Origin: Planctomycetaceae bacterium
GTDB lineage: Bacteria > Planctomycetota > Planctomycetia > Pirellulales > Thermoguttaceae
Length of the DNA stretch: 8,090 nucleotides
NCBI GenBank assembly: GCA_031288765.1
Contig: JAITQV010000432.1
Location: 1 to 8,090, forward strand
Reading direction: 5' to 3'
Shown one piece after another: positions 6,555-8,090 of the stretch (the stretch's first letter is position 1; every line of letters begins with the position of its first letter). Below the pieces are notes generated by a model. That model ran no database searches. It was not told where the DNA came from and saw only the letters and a list, made by a program, of their open reading frames with translations. The translations under genes were made by a program, and so were the position numbers.

Positions 6555-6764
6555 TAGTGAGAAGGTTTATTGTAGATTTTCAATGATTTTGGAAGTTCCT
6601 ATACCGGCGGGCAATCAATTTCGGGCAATTCCCTGCCGGAAAAACATAAAACCGCTGAAATTGTACCCAATTTCCAATCACAAACCTTAAATCTATGATT
6701 CTCAATAGTGTATTTGTGAATGATTGAATAGATACGTTTTTTACCGGGAAATTTTCAAGTACGT
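6555..6764. other. Intergenic region after the array
   Basis: These 210 bases hold no gene I can support; the last residues of one array frame run to a TGA at 6584-6586. The only structure is an interrupted inverted repeat (6604-6639). No clear terminator for the minus-strand gene ending at 6765 is seen. Confidence 0.5.
6604..6639. repeat. Imperfect inverted repeat
   Basis: CCGGCGGG (6604-6611) pairs with CCCTGCCGG (6631-6639) through 8 bp with one bulged T, around a 19-base loop. There is no T-run on either strand, so it is not a standard intrinsic terminator. It may be a second, degenerate palindromic element. Confidence 0.35.
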
Positions 6765-8045
6765 TTACGGCGTAACATTTATTTCGATAAAACGGGCGGC
6801 GGCGTTAAGAAAATGAGCCGTAATCCAAAACACCGTCCAATTTTCAGAATACCCTCCGCGCAACATGTGTACATTAGACATATCACCGCGTTGGGCAAAA
6901 TTGGTTTGTTGCAGTTGCTCACCTTGATTACCTTGTGAATCGGTTAATTGAAAACAGCTGCGGTACATGACGAAAGCCAACATTTTCAGACGTTCATCTT
7001 GAAGATAAATCCCCATCTTGTACACTTCCGGCGCAAAGAGTACCCCATAGACATCAATATGCTGATTTTGGGGAGAAACAACCGTCCATCCGGTTGTTTT
7101 AAAATTGTAATCAGCCATACGTCCCGCCGGTAACGGAATATCCCAAACGACAACATAACTCAGACACACATCCATTGCATGTTTCGCCCATGTAAGATAT
7201 TGCGGCGTCTTCAACCGTTCATAAAGTTCGAGAAATCCCTGAAATGCCGCCCAAGCTCCTTCTTTATCCTCGCAGGTTGCATCCAACGTACCGCCCCAAT
7301 AACAACCATTCATCGTCAAATGTCTGTCTGCAAACAATTGTCCGGCTTTAACGGCGGCATCTTTATAAGTATCTTCGCCGAACAACTGCCAGGCAATAAT
7401 AAGCGGAGCAATATAAAACGCTTCGGCGGTAGAATGAGGATTCCAGTTTGCCGCAAGGATTCGTTTGCTTTGCTTATCGCACACCTTCTGCAAAAAATGT
7501 TCCCATTGCCGAATATCGTACTGTTTGTTTTTTCGTGCGGTTTCAATCGCTTTGGCAAAGTTATACATGGCTTGTCCGCACGAAACAGGATCGCCTCCGT
7601 GAAATTGTCCTTTCGTTATATCATAGCCGACGGGAAATAGTCCCTGTTCGTCAACAGGAAAGGACGATAAAAAATCAAGTGAACGTTGAACTTTCTCTTT
7701 TGCGCTTTTATCATTCATTCCGTCAGCCAAAATCTGAAAAGCAAATCCGCAGGAAGCCGCTTGTCCGCACCAACCCATTACGATATCTTTTCTCTTGCCG
7801 AGATCGTACATACCAAATCCGCAGACTGTTCCTTCGTCGATCCAGCGGGTATTGGCGAAATGGTATTTACTTTCGATTATTGTTTGGAACGGTTTGAAAC
7901 GCTCGGCATAAAAAGGTTTATGAATTTCCAAAGACGTATATACCGGTTGCTGAAATCCGCTTCCTTCTTGACAAATGGGGTAGATTTCAATAAAAAATTC
8001 CTTTTCAATAATTCTACCGGGTTCCAGTGAAAGAAAGGTATCCGT
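6765..8045 (-). CDS. Alpha/alpha-toroid (six-hairpin glycosidase-like) protein, C-terminal part of an interrupted gene
   Basis: The open frame covers 426 codons to TAA at 6767-6765. Its first standard start is a TTG at 7931-7929 with no ribosome site. The 38 codons before it (beginning TDTFLSLEPG, then IYPIC and GFQQPVY) read as a normal beta-domain end and linker, so the TTG is probably internal. Numbering from the TTG, most of the protein is paired helices with recurrent aromatic and small-residue patterns: MGWCGQAASCGFAF (52-65), SCGQAMYNFAKAIE (117-130), TAEAFYIAPLIIAWQLFG (168-185) and GTLDATCEDKEGAWAAF (214-230), ending in NWTVFWITAHFLNAAARF (364-381). This layout suits a six-hairpin or (alpha/alpha)n toroid such as glycoside hydrolases or lyases. 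The acidic cluster D217/E221/D222/E224 may be functional. Specific activity is unknown. No signal peptide is visible because the N-terminus is missing. Upstream the frame meets TAG at 8048-8046. Confidence 0.7.
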   Translation of the reverse strand, partial: TDTFLSLEPGRIIEKEFFIEIYPICQEGSGFQQPVYTSLEIHKPFYAERFKPFQTIIESKYHFANTRWIDEGTVCGFGMYDLGKRKDIVMGWCGQAASCGFAFQILADGMNDKSAKEKVQRSLDFLSSFPVDEQGLFPVGYDITKGQFHGGDPVSCGQAMYNFAKAIETARKNKQYDIRQWEHFLQKVCDKQSKRILAANWNPHSTAEAFYIAPLIIAWQLFGEDTYKDAAVKAGQLFADRHLTMNGCYWGGTLDATCEDKEGAWAAFQGFLELYERLKTPQYLTWAKHAMDVCLSYVVVWDIPLPAGRMADYNFKTTGWTVVSPQNQHIDVYGVLFAPEVYKMGIYLQDERLKMLAFVMYRSCFQLTDSQGNQGEQLQQTNFAQRGDMSNVHMLRGGYSENWTVFWITAHFLNAAARFIEINVTP

Positions 8046-8090
8046 CTATTGCAAGGGGTTTTTGTGAAGGGACTTAGCGGTACTTCGCCT
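8046..8090 (-). pseudogene. Lesion point: in-frame TAG and probable frameshift upstream of the toroid gene
   Basis: In the frame of the downstream gene, the codons before TDTFLSLEPG are N-P-L-Q followed by TAG (8048-8046). In the next frame the window edge reads GEVPLSPFTKTP, which looks like protein and runs up to the A5-C4 tract on the minus strand (sequence ACAAAAACCCC). One lost A there would explain a switch from that frame into N-P-L-Q, with the TAG as a further nonsense change, perhaps from a TGG Trp codon. A single indel nearer 8046 is an alternative. Only 45 bases are visible, so a sequencing error cannot be excluded. Confidence 0.4.

Noticed and set aside
5602..6630. Exact 12-base direct repeat TTTCGGGCAATT (5602-5613 and 6619-6630) flanking the array region, as target-site duplication or attachment sites
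   Set aside because: One or two 12-base matches are expected by chance in 8 kb, the copies do not touch the array ends, and no transposase or integrase lies between them.
8046..8048. TAG read as an amino acid (recoded stop)
   Set aside because: TAG ends the RmlC-like gene normally (4106-4104) with non-coding sequence after it, so general reassignment is not supported.

Overview
The window reads as bacterial chromosome of moderate to slightly low GC content. All genes use ordinary stop codons (TGA, TAG and TAA each end a gene), and there is no tRNA, rRNA, transposase or CRISPR array. No gene fixes the taxonomy. A FAD-dependent oxidoreductase fused to a helical-repeat tail, an alpha/alpha-toroid protein, an AAA-like ATPase with a nuclease-like tail, and a long heptamer-based tandem repeat together would suit an uncultured member of the Planctomycetota/Lentisphaerota side of the PVC group. 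Cyanobacteria and other repeat-rich environmental bacteria share the last two traits, so this is a guess.

Layout: (1) Positions 1-2334, plus strand, hold the 3' part of a large FAD-dependent oxidoreductase whose start lies left of the window. (2) A 125-base convergent gap follows. (3) On the minus strand, read from right to left, is a likely transcription unit: glucose-1-phosphate thymidylyltransferase (rmlA, 5513-4635), an RmlC-like cupin (4589-4104), and an AAA-like ATPase with a C-terminal PD-(D/E)XK-type domain (4043-2460). A good sigma70-like promoter precedes rmlA, and a second -10-like hexamer precedes the ATPase. (4) From about 5583 to 6764 no conventional gene is seen. This stretch holds a small REP-like palindrome, a cluster of competing inverted repeats, a strong Shine-Dalgarno site with a 9-codon ORF, and an exact array of 27 units of 21 bases (5988-6554). 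(5) On the minus strand, 8045-6765 encodes the C-terminal part of an alpha/alpha-toroid, glycosidase-like protein. Its reading frame is interrupted by a TAG, and probably a frameshift, near 8046, so it is probably a decayed gene.

The RmlA and RmlC-like genes point to nucleotide-sugar production for a surface polysaccharide. The partner genes for dTDP-L-rhamnose (rmlB, rmlD) are not here, and the RmlC-like protein lacks parts of the usual epimerase active site, so the product may not be rhamnose. The ATPase has no obvious link to sugar metabolism. The most unusual element is the tandem array. It is built on a 7-base sub-period, has no insertions or deletions over 567 bases, shows two sequence subfamilies with locally homogenised 42-base dimers, is full of small dyads, and sits directly behind a convincing ribosome binding site.
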